A stretch of DNA of 64,000 nucleotides from Fen-1273 sp963837815 (GTDB taxonomy: Bacteria > Bacteroidota > Ignavibacteria > UBA10030 > UBA6906): NCBI GenBank assembly GCA_963837815.1, contig CAWIOS010000009.1, forward strand, positions 558,001 to 622,000, written 5' to 3'. Positions 43,482-52,090 of this stretch are shown piece by piece (the first letter of the stretch is position 1; every line of letters begins with the position of its first letter). The notes beneath the pieces are model-generated. The model had not been told where the DNA came from. It saw nothing but the letters and a program-made list of their open reading frames with translations, and ran no database searches. The position numbers and the translations under genes are program-made.

Positions 43482-44204
43482 TCATTTCCCGTCCGCCAGT
43501 CTGAACCGGAACGGCATCGTGATCCAGACGGCGACGGGACCCGCGTTCATGTACGCGGGGACGAACAGGAATTGCTTCGCGGCGGTCATCGCCGGTTCGT
43601 TGAATATGTCTGCGGTGCTCTGGACGACGGAGACGTCCCTCGGGTTCCCCTCCTTGTCGACCCAGAATTTCAGAAGGACGGTCCCTTCCAGGTTCGCTTT
43701 GATCGCGAGCTCCGGATAGACGGGTGGGACCCTCTTTATTATTTTCGGCATCTCCTGCACAGGTTGGAACGGAGGGGGGACGGCGTCAGGCTCAGGGATC
43801 TTGATCTCCCCTCTGTATTCACCCCCTTCGCCTCCATTCACGGCAGTCCCTTCAGGATTGAAGTCGACGTTTCGGGCGAGATCCTGCCCCGGGTCAGCAA
43901 TCGGATCCGGGACCGGGACCGGCGTCCCGGCGGAGTGCTTGATCCCGCGCTCGGCAATATTCACCGGTAACGGGGCGCCGGGATTCAGCGAAGGGAGAGG
44001 AAGCGAGTATATAGGAAGTCGACAGACTATTCCGCCTCCCCCCTCCACGGAGCCCCCGGCACCCGCGAGTTTGTACGAGAACACAACTGCGAGGTGTATC
44101 GCAATCGCGAGTCCCAGCCCCGTCATCCAGTACAATTGCATCGAATCCTTCAGCTCGACCGCTCCGTAGCGGGGTCTGTCGGCGGAACCGGGTCTGTTTG
44201 TCAT
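43482..44204 (-). CDS. TonB-like energy transducer
   Basis: A 240-residue protein with one N-terminal membrane anchor (YWMTGLGLAIAIHLAVVFSY), a Pro-rich periplasmic spacer (LPLPSLNPGAPLPVN, TPVPVPDPIADPG, PDAVPPPFQPVQEMP) and a C-terminal TonB domain beginning KIIKRVPPVYPELAIKANLE, with GTVLLKFWVDKEGNPRDVSV and MTAAKQFLFVPAYMN. It would pass proton-motive-force energy from ExbB/ExbD, not seen here, to outer-membrane receptors. GGGAGG precedes the ATG. No TonB-dependent receptor is in the window. Confidence 0.9.
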   Translation of the reverse strand: MTNRPGSADRPRYGAVELKDSMQLYWMTGLGLAIAIHLAVVFSYKLAGAGGSVEGGGGIVCRLPIYSLPLPSLNPGAPLPVNIAERGIKHSAGTPVPVPDPIADPGQDLARNVDFNPEGTAVNGGEGGEYRGEIKIPEPDAVPPPFQPVQEMPKIIKRVPPVYPELAIKANLEGTVLLKFWVDKEGNPRDVSVVQSTADIFNEPAMTAAKQFLFVPAYMNAGPVAVWITMPFRFRLADGK

Positions 44205-44505
44205 GGTGTCCTCCCTGTGTGTCCTTCAAAGGTTGTACTCCCCGTGTGCTGAGTATGTTCCCCCCGGGGGTTTCATGATCGTCCGTCTCCCTGACACTCC
44301 TCCCGCATGTGGGTACCTCGTTCTCGATTTCGGGAAATGACGTCCCCTTTTCTGCGCCGGGCCGCGCAGATATCGCCGCACGTCCCCTTTAAGTACTGGC
44401 ACACATATGGTTACTGCCTGGAAGGGACGTCGGTACCTTCCGGCTGCAATTCCCCGCTCCCGCTGCCTTTTGCTGTTCTTTTTTCACTTCCCGAAGGAGT
44501 CAAGC
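44205..44505. other. 301-bp divergent intergenic region
   Basis: Between the TonB-like gene and the S46 peptidase gene, divergently transcribed; expected to hold both promoters. The only small signals are a CCCCCGGGGG palindrome near 44260 and a GGAAGG/CCTTCC pair near 44430. AAGGAG at 44494-44499 is the ribosome-binding site of the peptidase gene. No gene or RNA seen. Confidence 0.6.
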
Positions 44506-46596
44506 ATGCAAACAAACGCGCGCCGCGCCGCGGCAGGCGCCAGCATTGTCGTCGCCGTTGTCATGTGGGCCCTGCCGTCGCTGGCAGGGGAAGGGATGTG
44601 GACGTTTGACAATCCCCCCCGGAAACAGCTCAAGGAATTGTACGGATTCGAACCGACGCAGCAGTGGCTTGACCACCTCCGGCTGTCGAGCGTTCGCGTT
44701 GGTGACGGCGGCTCGGGGTCGTTTGTGAGCCCGAACGGTCTCCTCCTGACAAACGATCACGTGGGGAGGGGTCAGCTCCAGAAACTCTCGACGAAAGACC
44801 GTGATCTCGTCGCGGAGGGATTCTATGCGCGGACGATGGCGGAAGAATTGAAATGTCCGGACCTCGAGCTGAACGTCCTCATCTCCATGGAGGACGTCAC
44901 GGCGCGCGTCCTCGGCGCGGTAAAGGAGGGGATGTCGTCCCGTGAAGCGCTGGATGCGCGGCGGTCCGAAACGGCGGCGATTACGAAAGAAGCTGCGGAG
45001 AAATCCGGACTCAAAGCCGACATCGTGTCATTTTACAACGGAAGCGAATACTGGCTGTACATGTACAAGAAGTACACGGATGTCCGGCTTGTCATGGCCC
45101 CGGAAGTTGGGATCGCATTCTTTGGCGGCGATCCGGACAACTTCACGTTCCCGCGCCACGATCTCGATATCACGTTCTTCCGCGCGTACGAGGACGGCAA
45201 ACCCGCCCGCACGGCGCAGTATCTCCGGTGGAAAACCGCCGGTGCGCATGACGGCGATCTTGTCTTCGTCTCCGGCCACCCGGGATCCACGAACCGGCTC
45301 CAGACGTACGCACAGACCGAGTACCAGCGGGACGTCGCGTATCCCGCCCGTCTCAAAAGTCTCGCCCGTTCGCTCGATGTCCTGAAGAAATACTCCTCGC
45401 GCGGCCCCGAGCAGGCGCGGCAGGCGGCCGGGAGCATATTCGGCATGGAGAACGGCCGGAAAGCTTCGGAGGGGGAATACCAGGGGCTTCTTGACAAGTC
45501 GCTCATGGCGAAGAAATACAAGGAGGACAGGGATCTGCGCGACCGGGTGGAAGCCAACCCGGAATGGAAAAAGGCATACGGCTGGGGATGGGACACGATC
45601 GCGTCCGTCATCGAACGTCAGAAACTCATGTCCCGCCAGGGGACGTACCGGACGATTCGCGGCAGGCTGTTTCAGATGGCCCTGCAGCTCGTCCAGGCGG
45701 CGGAAGAGTTGAAGAAGCCGAACGGTGACCGCCAGGCTCCGTATCAGGAAGCAAATCTCCCCGGATTGAAATTCCGGCTCTTCTCGCCGGCGCCTGTCTA
45801 TCCCGGGCTCGAGGAAGCGCAGATCGCGGACGGCCTGCGGGAGGGAATCGAGAACATTGGCGCCGACGATGCGTTCCTCAAAGAGGCGTTGAACGGCCGT
45901 ACACCGGAGGTTGCCGCGACGGAGCTCGTCGCGGGCACCAGGATGGCCGATGTGAATACGCGCAAACAGCTTTTCGACGGGGGAGAACAGGCGGTCGCCG
46001 CCTCGTCGGATCCGATGATCGTCCTGGCGCGGAAGCTCTCCCCCGTCCTTGCAGAAGCGCGGAAATGGAACGAGAAGTACGTCCTCGGACCGAACACCTC
46101 CGCACTCGAGGCGATAGGCAAGGCCCGGTTTGCAGTGTACGGGAAGTCCGTCAACCCCGATGCCACGTTCACGCTCAGGCTCTCCTACGGGACGATCAAG
46201 GGGTATCCGATGAACGGGACACAGGCCCCGCCGATGACGACCCTCTACGGGCTCTATGACAGGGCATTCGGCTTCGGGAACAAGGGGGCATGGACTCTCC
46301 CCGCGCGGTTCGTTGACGGGGTTTCGAAGCTCAATCTTGCCACGCCGCTCGATTTTGTCTGCACGTGCGATATCATCGGCGGGAACTCGGGTTCCCCCGT
46401 TGTCGACAGGGACGGCGCGTTCGTCGGCCTCATATTCGATGGCAACATCGAGAGCCTCCCCGGCCGGTTCATGTACTCAGAATCCACGAACAGGGCTGTC
46501 GCTGTCCACCCGGCGGGGATCATCGAGTGCCTCCGGAACCTCTATAACGCTAACGGTCTTGCCGATGAGCTGGAAGGGGTGACGAAAGTGCAGTAA
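44506..46596 (+). CDS. S46-family dipeptidyl-peptidase (DPP7-like)
   Basis: A 696-residue exported serine peptidase removing dipeptides from peptide N-termini in the periplasm. Signal peptide ASIVVAVVMWALPSLAGEGM; AAGGAG six bases before the ATG. Catalytic His85 in NGLLLTNDHVGRGQ and Ser628 in DIIGGNSGSPVVD; the family more often has NHHC where this has NDHV. The residue 18 after the catalytic Ser, which decides P1 specificity in this family (Gly in DPP7, Arg in DPP11), is Gly646 in LIFDGNIES, favouring hydrophobic P1 residues. S46 enzymes are characteristic of asaccharolytic and peptide-using Bacteroidota. Confidence 0.93.
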   Translation: MQTNARRAAAGASIVVAVVMWALPSLAGEGMWTFDNPPRKQLKELYGFEPTQQWLDHLRLSSVRVGDGGSGSFVSPNGLLLTNDHVGRGQLQKLSTKDRDLVAEGFYARTMAEELKCPDLELNVLISMEDVTARVLGAVKEGMSSREALDARRSETAAITKEAAEKSGLKADIVSFYNGSEYWLYMYKKYTDVRLVMAPEVGIAFFGGDPDNFTFPRHDLDITFFRAYEDGKPARTAQYLRWKTAGAHDGDLVFVSGHPGSTNRLQTYAQTEYQRDVAYPARLKSLARSLDVLKKYSSRGPEQARQAAGSIFGMENGRKASEGEYQGLLDKSLMAKKYKEDRDLRDRVEANPEWKKAYGWGWDTIASVIERQKLMSRQGTYRTIRGRLFQMALQLVQAAEELKKPNGDRQAPYQEANLPGLKFRLFSPAPVYPGLEEAQIADGLREGIENIGADDAFLKEALNGRTPEVAATELVAGTRMADVNTRKQLFDGGEQAVAASSDPMIVLARKLSPVLAEARKWNEKYVLGPNTSALEAIGKARFAVYGKSVNPDATFTLRLSYGTIKGYPMNGTQAPPMTTLYGLYDRAFGFGNKGAWTLPARFVDGVSKLNLATPLDFVCTCDIIGGNSGSPVVDRDGAFVGLIFDGNIESLPGRFMYSESTNRAVAVHPAGIIECLRNLYNANGLADELEGVTKVQ

Positions 46597-46625
46597 CCCG
46601 CACGGAGCGGGCCGAACGTTCGAAG

Positions 46626-46654
46626 GATCCCTCTCCTCCCCGGGAGGGATCTTT
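46626..46654 (+). terminator. intrinsic terminator of S46 peptidase gene
   Basis: GATCCCTC (46626-46633) pairs with GAGGGATC (46644-46651), extended by a G-T pair, and is followed by TTTCATTT. It starts 30 bp after the stop codon. Confidence 0.7.
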
Positions 46655-46718
46655 CATTTCCGGGGTTCGAGTCGTACATTCCTAACCGAAGGAACTTGTC
46701 ATTATCCGGTGACGGCCC

Positions 46719-47255
46719 ATGATGCGCACCATCGCTGCAGCGGGTATTCTCTTCCTGTTCACCCCGCTCCCGGGGAACGGACAGGGGAGGGAGCATGTTG
46801 CAGTCTCTGCAAAGCTCTCGCAGGACGGCGTTCAGCCGGGAGGGGAGATGCGCGGTGCTCTTGTCGTGACAGTGGGGAGCGGATGGCACATCAACTCCGC
46901 TTCGCCGGCCGACGAGAACCTCATCGGGACCGCCGCCTCGTTTTCTCCCCCCGAAGGACTGGCGGTATCGCATGTGCGGTATCCCGGCGGGACGTCGAAG
47001 AGGTTCCCGTTCTCAGATGAACCGCTGAGTGTCTACGAGGAGACCGTCGTCATACTGTTCAGGATCAACGTGTCAGCGGCGGTGGCGCCGGGGGACTACG
47101 CGCTTCCCGTCGACGTCTCGTACCAGGCGTGCAACAACGATATGTGCCTTGCCCCGGCCGCCATCCGTGTCTCCGTCCCGGTCCGGGTTCTTTCACAGGG
47201 CGCCGTTCCTGAGCACGTCAACGATGAGTTATTCGACGGAAGTTCGGAAAAGTAA
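46719..47255 (+). CDS. stand-alone DsbD alpha-domain protein
   Basis: A 178-residue exported protein with signal peptide MMRTIAAAGILFLFTPLPGN. The mature domain matches the N-terminal domain of DsbD (DsbDalpha, DUF4784/DsbC-like): GSGWHINSASPADENLIGTA, FPFSDEPLSVYEETVVILFR and the Cys pair in VSYQACNNDMCLAPAAIRVS, the site that hands electrons to periplasmic thiol proteins. The transmembrane and thioredoxin-like parts of DsbD are absent. Downstream lies a TPR protein with a CGPC thioredoxin-like site, a possible partner. Confidence 0.85.
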   Translation: MMRTIAAAGILFLFTPLPGNGQGREHVAVSAKLSQDGVQPGGEMRGALVVTVGSGWHINSASPADENLIGTAASFSPPEGLAVSHVRYPGGTSKRFPFSDEPLSVYEETVVILFRINVSAAVAPGDYALPVDVSYQACNNDMCLAPAAIRVSVPVRVLSQGAVPEHVNDELFDGSSEK

Positions 47256-47303
47256 CAGGGGGGGAGATGTTCCCCCTCCGCACGGCACACACCGGAGGAA
47301 TGC

Positions 47304-49301
47304 ATGAGACGAGCACTGATGTTCATACCGCTGCTTCTGATGCTCTGCGCGGCGCATGCGGGCGCCCAGTCCGATACGGCGGCATTCCGTTCCGCCCTGG
47401 CTGTGCGCGAGACGAAGGAGCGGATTACGGCGCTGACCCGGTTTCTCGGCCAATTCCCGCAGAGCATGCTCAGGGCCGGGGCATACAATGCGCTGTTCCC
47501 CCTCTACCTGGACCAGGGGGACGAACCCCGCGCGCTCGATGCCGCAACCAACTATCTGGGCCTCGTCCCTCCGGCAGCCCGCATGAACTCCTACAACCAG
47601 TTTGCCTATGCGCTCGCGGAGAAGAACATGGGGCTCGACTCCGCTCTCGCGTATGCCGTGCTTGCTGAATCGATGGCAGGAGGAGCAGGGAGCGGCACGC
47701 TCGGGCCGATCCTGGATACGCATGCGTTCGTCCTCTTCAAGAAGGGGGATGCCGCAGCCGCCGAGAAACTGCAGGAGGAAGCGATGCGGGGGCACGAGGA
47801 AGACGCCGAGTACGTCGGCCACCTTGCTCTCTATCAGGAGAAGAACGGCAAACGGCGTCAGGCGCTCTCGACGATCGCCAGGGCGGTTTTCCTGGGATCC
47901 GACCGTGAGATGGAATCGAGATTCCTCGAATGGCTTGCGCTGGAGGAAAAAGGGGAAACGAGCCGTGGTGCGCTGAAGCAGTCCATCGTCATGGCGACCG
48001 TTCACTCCGCCCTCGATACGCTCACCGGAGCGGCGGCCCTCGCCGCAAAGAGCAACGCGGCGGCGTTCATGGCCCGGTTTTCCGTGGATCTCCCCGCTGC
48101 GCAGAGATATGCCGAAGAGGCGACTCAGAGCCTTACGAAGAACTCCCCGGTTGAGGATGCCGTGACGTTCAGGCAGAATCTCGCGCTCGTATTCGCCGCC
48201 CGGGGAAATCTGCAGGAGGCTCTTACGATGCTCCTGTCAATCGAAGATTTTGCCTCCCCGTGGTCCACCGATTTCTGGACTGCGCTCGGGGGGATCTACA
48301 GGCGCCTTGGGGAACCCGCGAAGGCGGTGACTGCGTATATGAACGGCTTGACGGTGCTCAACCCGAAAGACCTCCGCGACTCGCTTGAATCCGTGTACAG
48401 AACAGTTCACGGATCAACGGCCGGACTTGACGCAGATCTTGAACGGGTAAGGGAATCCGGGGCGGAGTTCGACCCGGGACGGTATTCCCCCTCTGGAGCG
48501 GGGACTGGAAAGGTGATACTTGCCGAGCTCTTCACGGGGGCGGAATGTGGTCCCTGCGTTGCGGCCGACATGGCGTTCGATGCGCTGGGGGAATACTTCC
48601 CCCGGGCAGACCTCCTGATGCTCGAATACCACGTCCATATCCCCGGACCCGATCCGCTGACGACGGACGATTCCTGGAGCCGTTATCAGATGTACCGGGC
48701 GGGCGGGACTCCGACCGCTGTGATCGACGGTCGGGAGAAGATTGTGGGAGGGGGACCCAGGTTTATTGCGCGTAACCGCTTCAACCTCTACCGGTATGCA
48801 ATACAGAAATGCGCGGGGGATGCTCCGGGGATGAACCTGGCGATCGACGTGGCGCGGCTCCATGACACTGTTTCTGTCACCGCCCGCGTGGGGAAGCGGG
48901 ACGGGGGACGTACCCCCGGCGGCTGTGTCCTCCATGTCGCGCTCGTCCAGCGCTCTGTCGACTACACGGGGGCCAACGGCGTATCGCGCCACGCGATGGT
49001 TGTGAGGAAACTCTTTGCCGGTCCGGGGGGAACGGCCCTGAGCGTCCCGGCGGCGGACCAGACTCTCCGCATGTCTCTCCCGCTCGGGGACGTGGATGCG
49101 GGCATAAGGGAACTGCTCCGCGATCCGAAGGCGCGACCCTCATGGCCGGGACCGAAAAGGCCGTTTAGCGGGTGGAGGCCTCATCCGGAGAGCGTCGACC
49201 GCGCCAACCTCACGATCGTTGCGTGGATACAGGATCCTGCGACGCATGAGGTTCTCCAGTCCGCTTCCGGGGATGTTCCCCGTGCGATGGGGGCCGACTG
49301 A
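47304..49301 (+). CDS. exported TPR-thioredoxin-like protein
   Basis: A 665-residue exported protein (signal peptide ALMFIPLLLMLCAAHAGAQ; GGAGG six bases upstream). Residues about 20-370 form helical TPR-like repeats (ARMNSYNQFAYALAEKNMGL, ALSTIARAVFLGSDREMESR, TFRQNLALVFAARGNLQEAL). Residues about 395-560 are a thioredoxin-like domain with ILAELFTGAECGPCVAADMA (CGPC as in thioredoxin) and AGGTPTAVIDGREKIVGGGP containing the cis-Pro. The C-terminus is an Omp28-like beta domain (VRKLFAGPGGTALSVPAADQ). Probably a periplasmic or surface thiol protein acting with the DsbD alpha-domain gene just upstream. Confidence 0.88.
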   Translation: MRRALMFIPLLLMLCAAHAGAQSDTAAFRSALAVRETKERITALTRFLGQFPQSMLRAGAYNALFPLYLDQGDEPRALDAATNYLGLVPPAARMNSYNQFAYALAEKNMGLDSALAYAVLAESMAGGAGSGTLGPILDTHAFVLFKKGDAAAAEKLQEEAMRGHEEDAEYVGHLALYQEKNGKRRQALSTIARAVFLGSDREMESRFLEWLALEEKGETSRGALKQSIVMATVHSALDTLTGAAALAAKSNAAAFMARFSVDLPAAQRYAEEATQSLTKNSPVEDAVTFRQNLALVFAARGNLQEALTMLLSIEDFASPWSTDFWTALGGIYRRLGEPAKAVTAYMNGLTVLNPKDLRDSLESVYRTVHGSTAGLDADLERVRESGAEFDPGRYSPSGAGTGKVILAELFTGAECGPCVAADMAFDALGEYFPRADLLMLEYHVHIPGPDPLTTDDSWSRYQMYRAGGTPTAVIDGREKIVGGGPRFIARNRFNLYRYAIQKCAGDAPGMNLAIDVARLHDTVSVTARVGKRDGGRTPGGCVLHVALVQRSVDYTGANGVSRHAMVVRKLFAGPGGTALSVPAADQTLRMSLPLGDVDAGIRELLRDPKARPSWPGPKRPFSGWRPHPESVDRANLTIVAWIQDPATHEVLQSASGDVPRAMGAD

Positions 49302-49371
49302 CTCCGCGCGGAGGGAACTCGCGAACCCTCCGCGGTGTATGTGAGTGTGAACCTGGAGAGAGGATTATCTG

Positions 49372-49746
49372 ATGCGGGGAATCATACTCCATCTGCCCCT
49401 GTTCGCCGTCATGCTTGTGGGAGCCGGCGCCTGTTCGAAAGACAACGCGTCCCCTCCCACGCAGCCGGTATCCGTCGACACGACGATTCTTTACGCCGTC
49501 CCCCCCTGGGTCGCGGTGAGCAACGGCGGGATACAGCACGTGAATATCTCCGGCGGGAATCCTCCTTACAGCATTGCCTCGGGACCGGCCTCGATCGTGA
49601 CGGTTGAAATTGCCGGCGCCGACAGCACTGTCGCCGTCCTCAAAATCACGGGTGCGACCGCGTCGGCGGAGACGACCGCGGTGACCGTCAGGGACAACAC
49701 CCGTTCGTCGCCAAAGACGGTTTCCATTCCGATCTACACGTTCTGA
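49372..49746 (+). CDS. small lipoprotein, hypothetical
   Basis: A 124-residue protein with a clear lipobox (LPLFAVMLVGAGACSKDNAS, Cys21 lipidated) and AGAGG upstream. The mature part is one beta domain, VPPWVAVSNGGIQHVNISGG, with PPYSIASGPASIVTVEIAGA, TTAVTVRDNTRSSPKTVSIP, reminiscent of BACON/Big-type Ig domains where 'G..PY.I' begins the fold. No catalytic residue. It follows the TPR-thioredoxin gene on the same strand and may be co-transcribed with it. Confidence 0.8.
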   Translation: MRGIILHLPLFAVMLVGAGACSKDNASPPTQPVSVDTTILYAVPPWVAVSNGGIQHVNISGGNPPYSIASGPASIVTVEIAGADSTVAVLKITGATASAETTAVTVRDNTRSSPKTVSIPIYTF

Positions 49747-49801
49747 TGCCGGGAGTCATCCTCACAAGGCTGCTTCGATGAGCGTCACACCGGGGACTGT
49801 G

Positions 49802-50812
49802 TTACTTCCCCGTTTTTGCGAAGAACCTGTTCCAGTCCTTCGTCATGTCCGCGATCGTCCAGCCGCTTTTCCGTGCGATGTCGAGGGCGCTGTCGAGCCG
49901 GCCGAACGCCGCTTTCCTGTCGTACGCGAATTCATTCCCCCCGTTCGTGTGGTGCACGAGAAGGACGAGGTGCCTCCTTTCCCCTGCGGATGTCCAGCGG
50001 AGCATTTCGAGGTCCCCGTCTGAATTCCCGAACGCCGCGATCGGCCGTCGTCCGGTCACGCGGTAGATTGCGGAAGGTCTCCCCGCTCCGTCTTCAAGCA
50101 TGTCAAAATCAGGCCGGCGGACAAGCTCCGGCACTCCCTTGTGCACCTCGTATCTTGTCCTTACGCTGCTCCCGATGATCTGAGCGGGAGGGACCCCGTA
50201 GACCCTTTCGGCCCATGGCCTGAGAAACGCCGCATCCCCCCGGACGACGATGTATATCCTGAATCCGGCTCCCCTGAGGAATTCGAGAAGCTCGAGCATC
50301 GGGAGGAGACCGCATTCCGTGTAGGGCCGGTTCAGCCTCGGGTTCCGCGCCTTCGCGATCCATCCGTTCACCGTGGCCTCGAACTCCTCCGGCGTCAGTC
50401 CCGCGTGCGCGGCCGCGGTTAGCTCGAGTGTGCCGCGCGTCCCCGCGGAGGCAAGCCCTTTCAGATTTTTCAAAAGGGCCGACCGGAACGGTTCCTTTGA
50501 TTTCCACTTCGGGTGCCGGGGCGCGAGCGCCCTGATCCTGTCCATGAGAAATGCGAGCTCGACGGGCGCCGGCAGTTCGGGACAGAGGGTGCCGTCATGA
50601 CTGAAGACCGCCATCCTCTCCGCGGGAGGGACGTAGTACGGCCCCCCTTCCTTCGTGACGTCCTTCACGAACTGGATCACGGCGAATTTTGTCGGTCCGC
50701 TGTTCCACGAATGCAGCGTGTCGGCTCCCCGGGCGCCCGGGGAAATGAGAGAGAATGCCGCAAGCAGTGCTGCGGCATGAATGGCGCGGCGCCCGAATAT
50801 CGGTGTGTCCAT
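49802..50812 (-). CDS. HAD-superfamily protein lacking the nucleophile Asp
   Basis: A 336-residue exported protein (signal AIHAAALLAAFSLISPGARG) of the HAD acid-phosphatase-like group. Motif I reads RMAVFSHDGTLCPE: relatives have FDxDGTL, so the phosphoryl-accepting Asp is Ser71 here while the general-acid Asp73 is kept. Motif II is FRIYIVVRGDAAFL, with Val where Ser/Thr is expected. Motif IV, PIAAFGNSDGDLEML, is intact. It may be a non-catalytic or altered member. It is last in the minus-strand run after two YeeE/YedE genes, 91 bp from the nearer one. Confidence 0.82.
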   Translation of the reverse strand: MDTPIFGRRAIHAAALLAAFSLISPGARGADTLHSWNSGPTKFAVIQFVKDVTKEGGPYYVPPAERMAVFSHDGTLCPELPAPVELAFLMDRIRALAPRHPKWKSKEPFRSALLKNLKGLASAGTRGTLELTAAAHAGLTPEEFEATVNGWIAKARNPRLNRPYTECGLLPMLELLEFLRGAGFRIYIVVRGDAAFLRPWAERVYGVPPAQIIGSSVRTRYEVHKGVPELVRRPDFDMLEDGAGRPSAIYRVTGRRPIAAFGNSDGDLEMLRWTSAGERRHLVLLVHHTNGGNEFAYDRKAAFGRLDSALDIARKSGWTIADMTKDWNRFFAKTGK

Positions 50813-50903
50813 TGTATGCTCCGGGTGTTCAGGTACTGCTCGGGGGTTTCACGCCGGCGTGGGCGATGCCGGCCCGGCTCCGCCTTCCCGGGTCCCCCTC
50901 GAC

Positions 50904-51314
50904 TCAATGAGGAAGTTTGTCGCGAATGATGCCGTACACGAACGCCCCTGCAACGGCGAAAAGGAGCGCCGCAATGTACGCCGGGTAGCCGCTCCCCGCA
51001 AGGGCGTACAGAGGTCCGGGGCACGCTCCCGTCATCGCCCACCCCAGCCCGAATATCACCCCGCCGATGACCGTCCCTTTATTGAGTTTCTTTGTCTCGA
51101 TGACGATCGGGTCGCCGTTCAGCGAACGGGCACGGAAATTCCGGAGCAGCGACATCGTCACCGCTCCGACCGCGATCGCCGAACCGATGACACCGTACAT
51201 ATGAAACGAATCGAATCTGAACATCTCCTGTATGCGGAACCAGGAAATCACCTCGCCGTTGGAAAGTATGATCCCGAAGAATATCCCGAGAAGCATCACG
51301 AGAATATACACCAT
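50904..51314 (-). CDS. YeeE/YedE-family sulfur transport protein, second subunit
   Basis: A 136-residue, four-helix membrane protein of the YeeE/YedE (DUF395, PmpB-like) family. Motifs: LGIFFGIILSNGEVISWFRI at the N-terminus, NKGTVIGGVIFGLGWAMTGA, then CPGPLYALAGSGYPAY, where the GACPGP Cys is the conserved thiol that relays persulfide/thiosulfate sulfur in this family. It begins 12 bp after the stop of the partner gene at 51327, so the two make a two-piece importer of reduced sulfur. The following genes concern thiosulfate and persulfide. Confidence 0.9.
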   Translation of the reverse strand: MVYILVMLLGIFFGIILSNGEVISWFRIQEMFRFDSFHMYGVIGSAIAVGAVTMSLLRNFRARSLNGDPIVIETKKLNKGTVIGGVIFGLGWAMTGACPGPLYALAGSGYPAYIAALLFAVAGAFVYGIIRDKLPH

Positions 51315-51326
51315 GCCCCCTCCCCG

Positions 51327-51887
51327 TTACATGTGGAGAATGTAAGGAAGTATGAGATACGTGCAGACCAGCCCCCCCGCGAAGAAAGAGAGTGTGGCGA
51401 CAAGTGAGGCCTTCTGAAACGTCGCGATCCCGTGTATGGAGTGGCCTGATGTGCACCCCTCTGCGTAGCGCGTGCCGAAACCGACGAGGAATCCTCCGCC
51501 TGCGATGAGAATCACCCCGCGCAGTGTCAGGAGCGACCCCCACGAGAAAAGGTCCGCGGGGACGAGCGAAGAGAAGTCTTTTACGCCGAGCGAGGAGAGG
51601 GCGGCGAGCGTGTGTCCTGAAACCTGTCCCGCAGGGGGCGTCCGGAGTGTTCCCCCCGCGAGAAACCCGCCGATCGCGGTTCCCGCGACGAATACGAGCC
51701 TCCACCGGTTGGCCCTCCAGTCATGCTTGAAATAGCCGGCCGACGGGCGGATCACCGCGGCGCAGATGTCGCGAAATGTGGAGGACACGCCGAAATGCCT
51801 GTTGATGAGAAGATAGAGCATGGGGACGTACAGCCCGATGAGCGGCCCCGTAATGTACCAGGGCCAGAATGAGGAAAATATGTCCAT
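51327..51887 (-). CDS. YeeE/YedE-family sulfur transport protein, first subunit
   Basis: A 186-residue membrane protein of the YeeE/YedE (PmpA-like) family. ATG at 51887 follows AAGGAG; the frame is open much further upstream without coding character. Helices: WPWYITGPLIGLYVPMLYLL, LVFVAGTAIGGFLAGGTLRT, LTLRGVILIAGGGFLVGFGT, then the signature RYAEGCTSGHSIHGIATFQK with the conserved Cys (GCTSGH), and VATLSFFAGGLVCTYLILPY. Paired with the second subunit 12 bp downstream. Confidence 0.92.
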   Translation of the reverse strand: MDIFSSFWPWYITGPLIGLYVPMLYLLINRHFGVSSTFRDICAAVIRPSAGYFKHDWRANRWRLVFVAGTAIGGFLAGGTLRTPPAGQVSGHTLAALSSLGVKDFSSLVPADLFSWGSLLTLRGVILIAGGGFLVGFGTRYAEGCTSGHSIHGIATFQKASLVATLSFFAGGLVCTYLILPYILHM

Positions 51888-52090
51888 TGTGCTCCTTGTG
51901 AAAGAACCGTGGGGGCGCTCCTGATCGCCCGCATAATCACTGCATAAATATAGAATTCCCCCGTTCAATCTCAAAGGATTCCCCTCCCCCGGCCCGGACA
52001 TTTTTACGCTTGACTCCATTTTCTCGCTTTTGTAAATTCCCGGCCATCGTTCTTTCACAACCAAACACCATCACAAGAGGAGGACCCCCC

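Noticed and set aside
46660..46680. GGTTCGAGTC, resembling a tRNA T-arm
   Set aside because: No acceptor, D or anticodon arms surround it; it lies between a terminator and the next gene.
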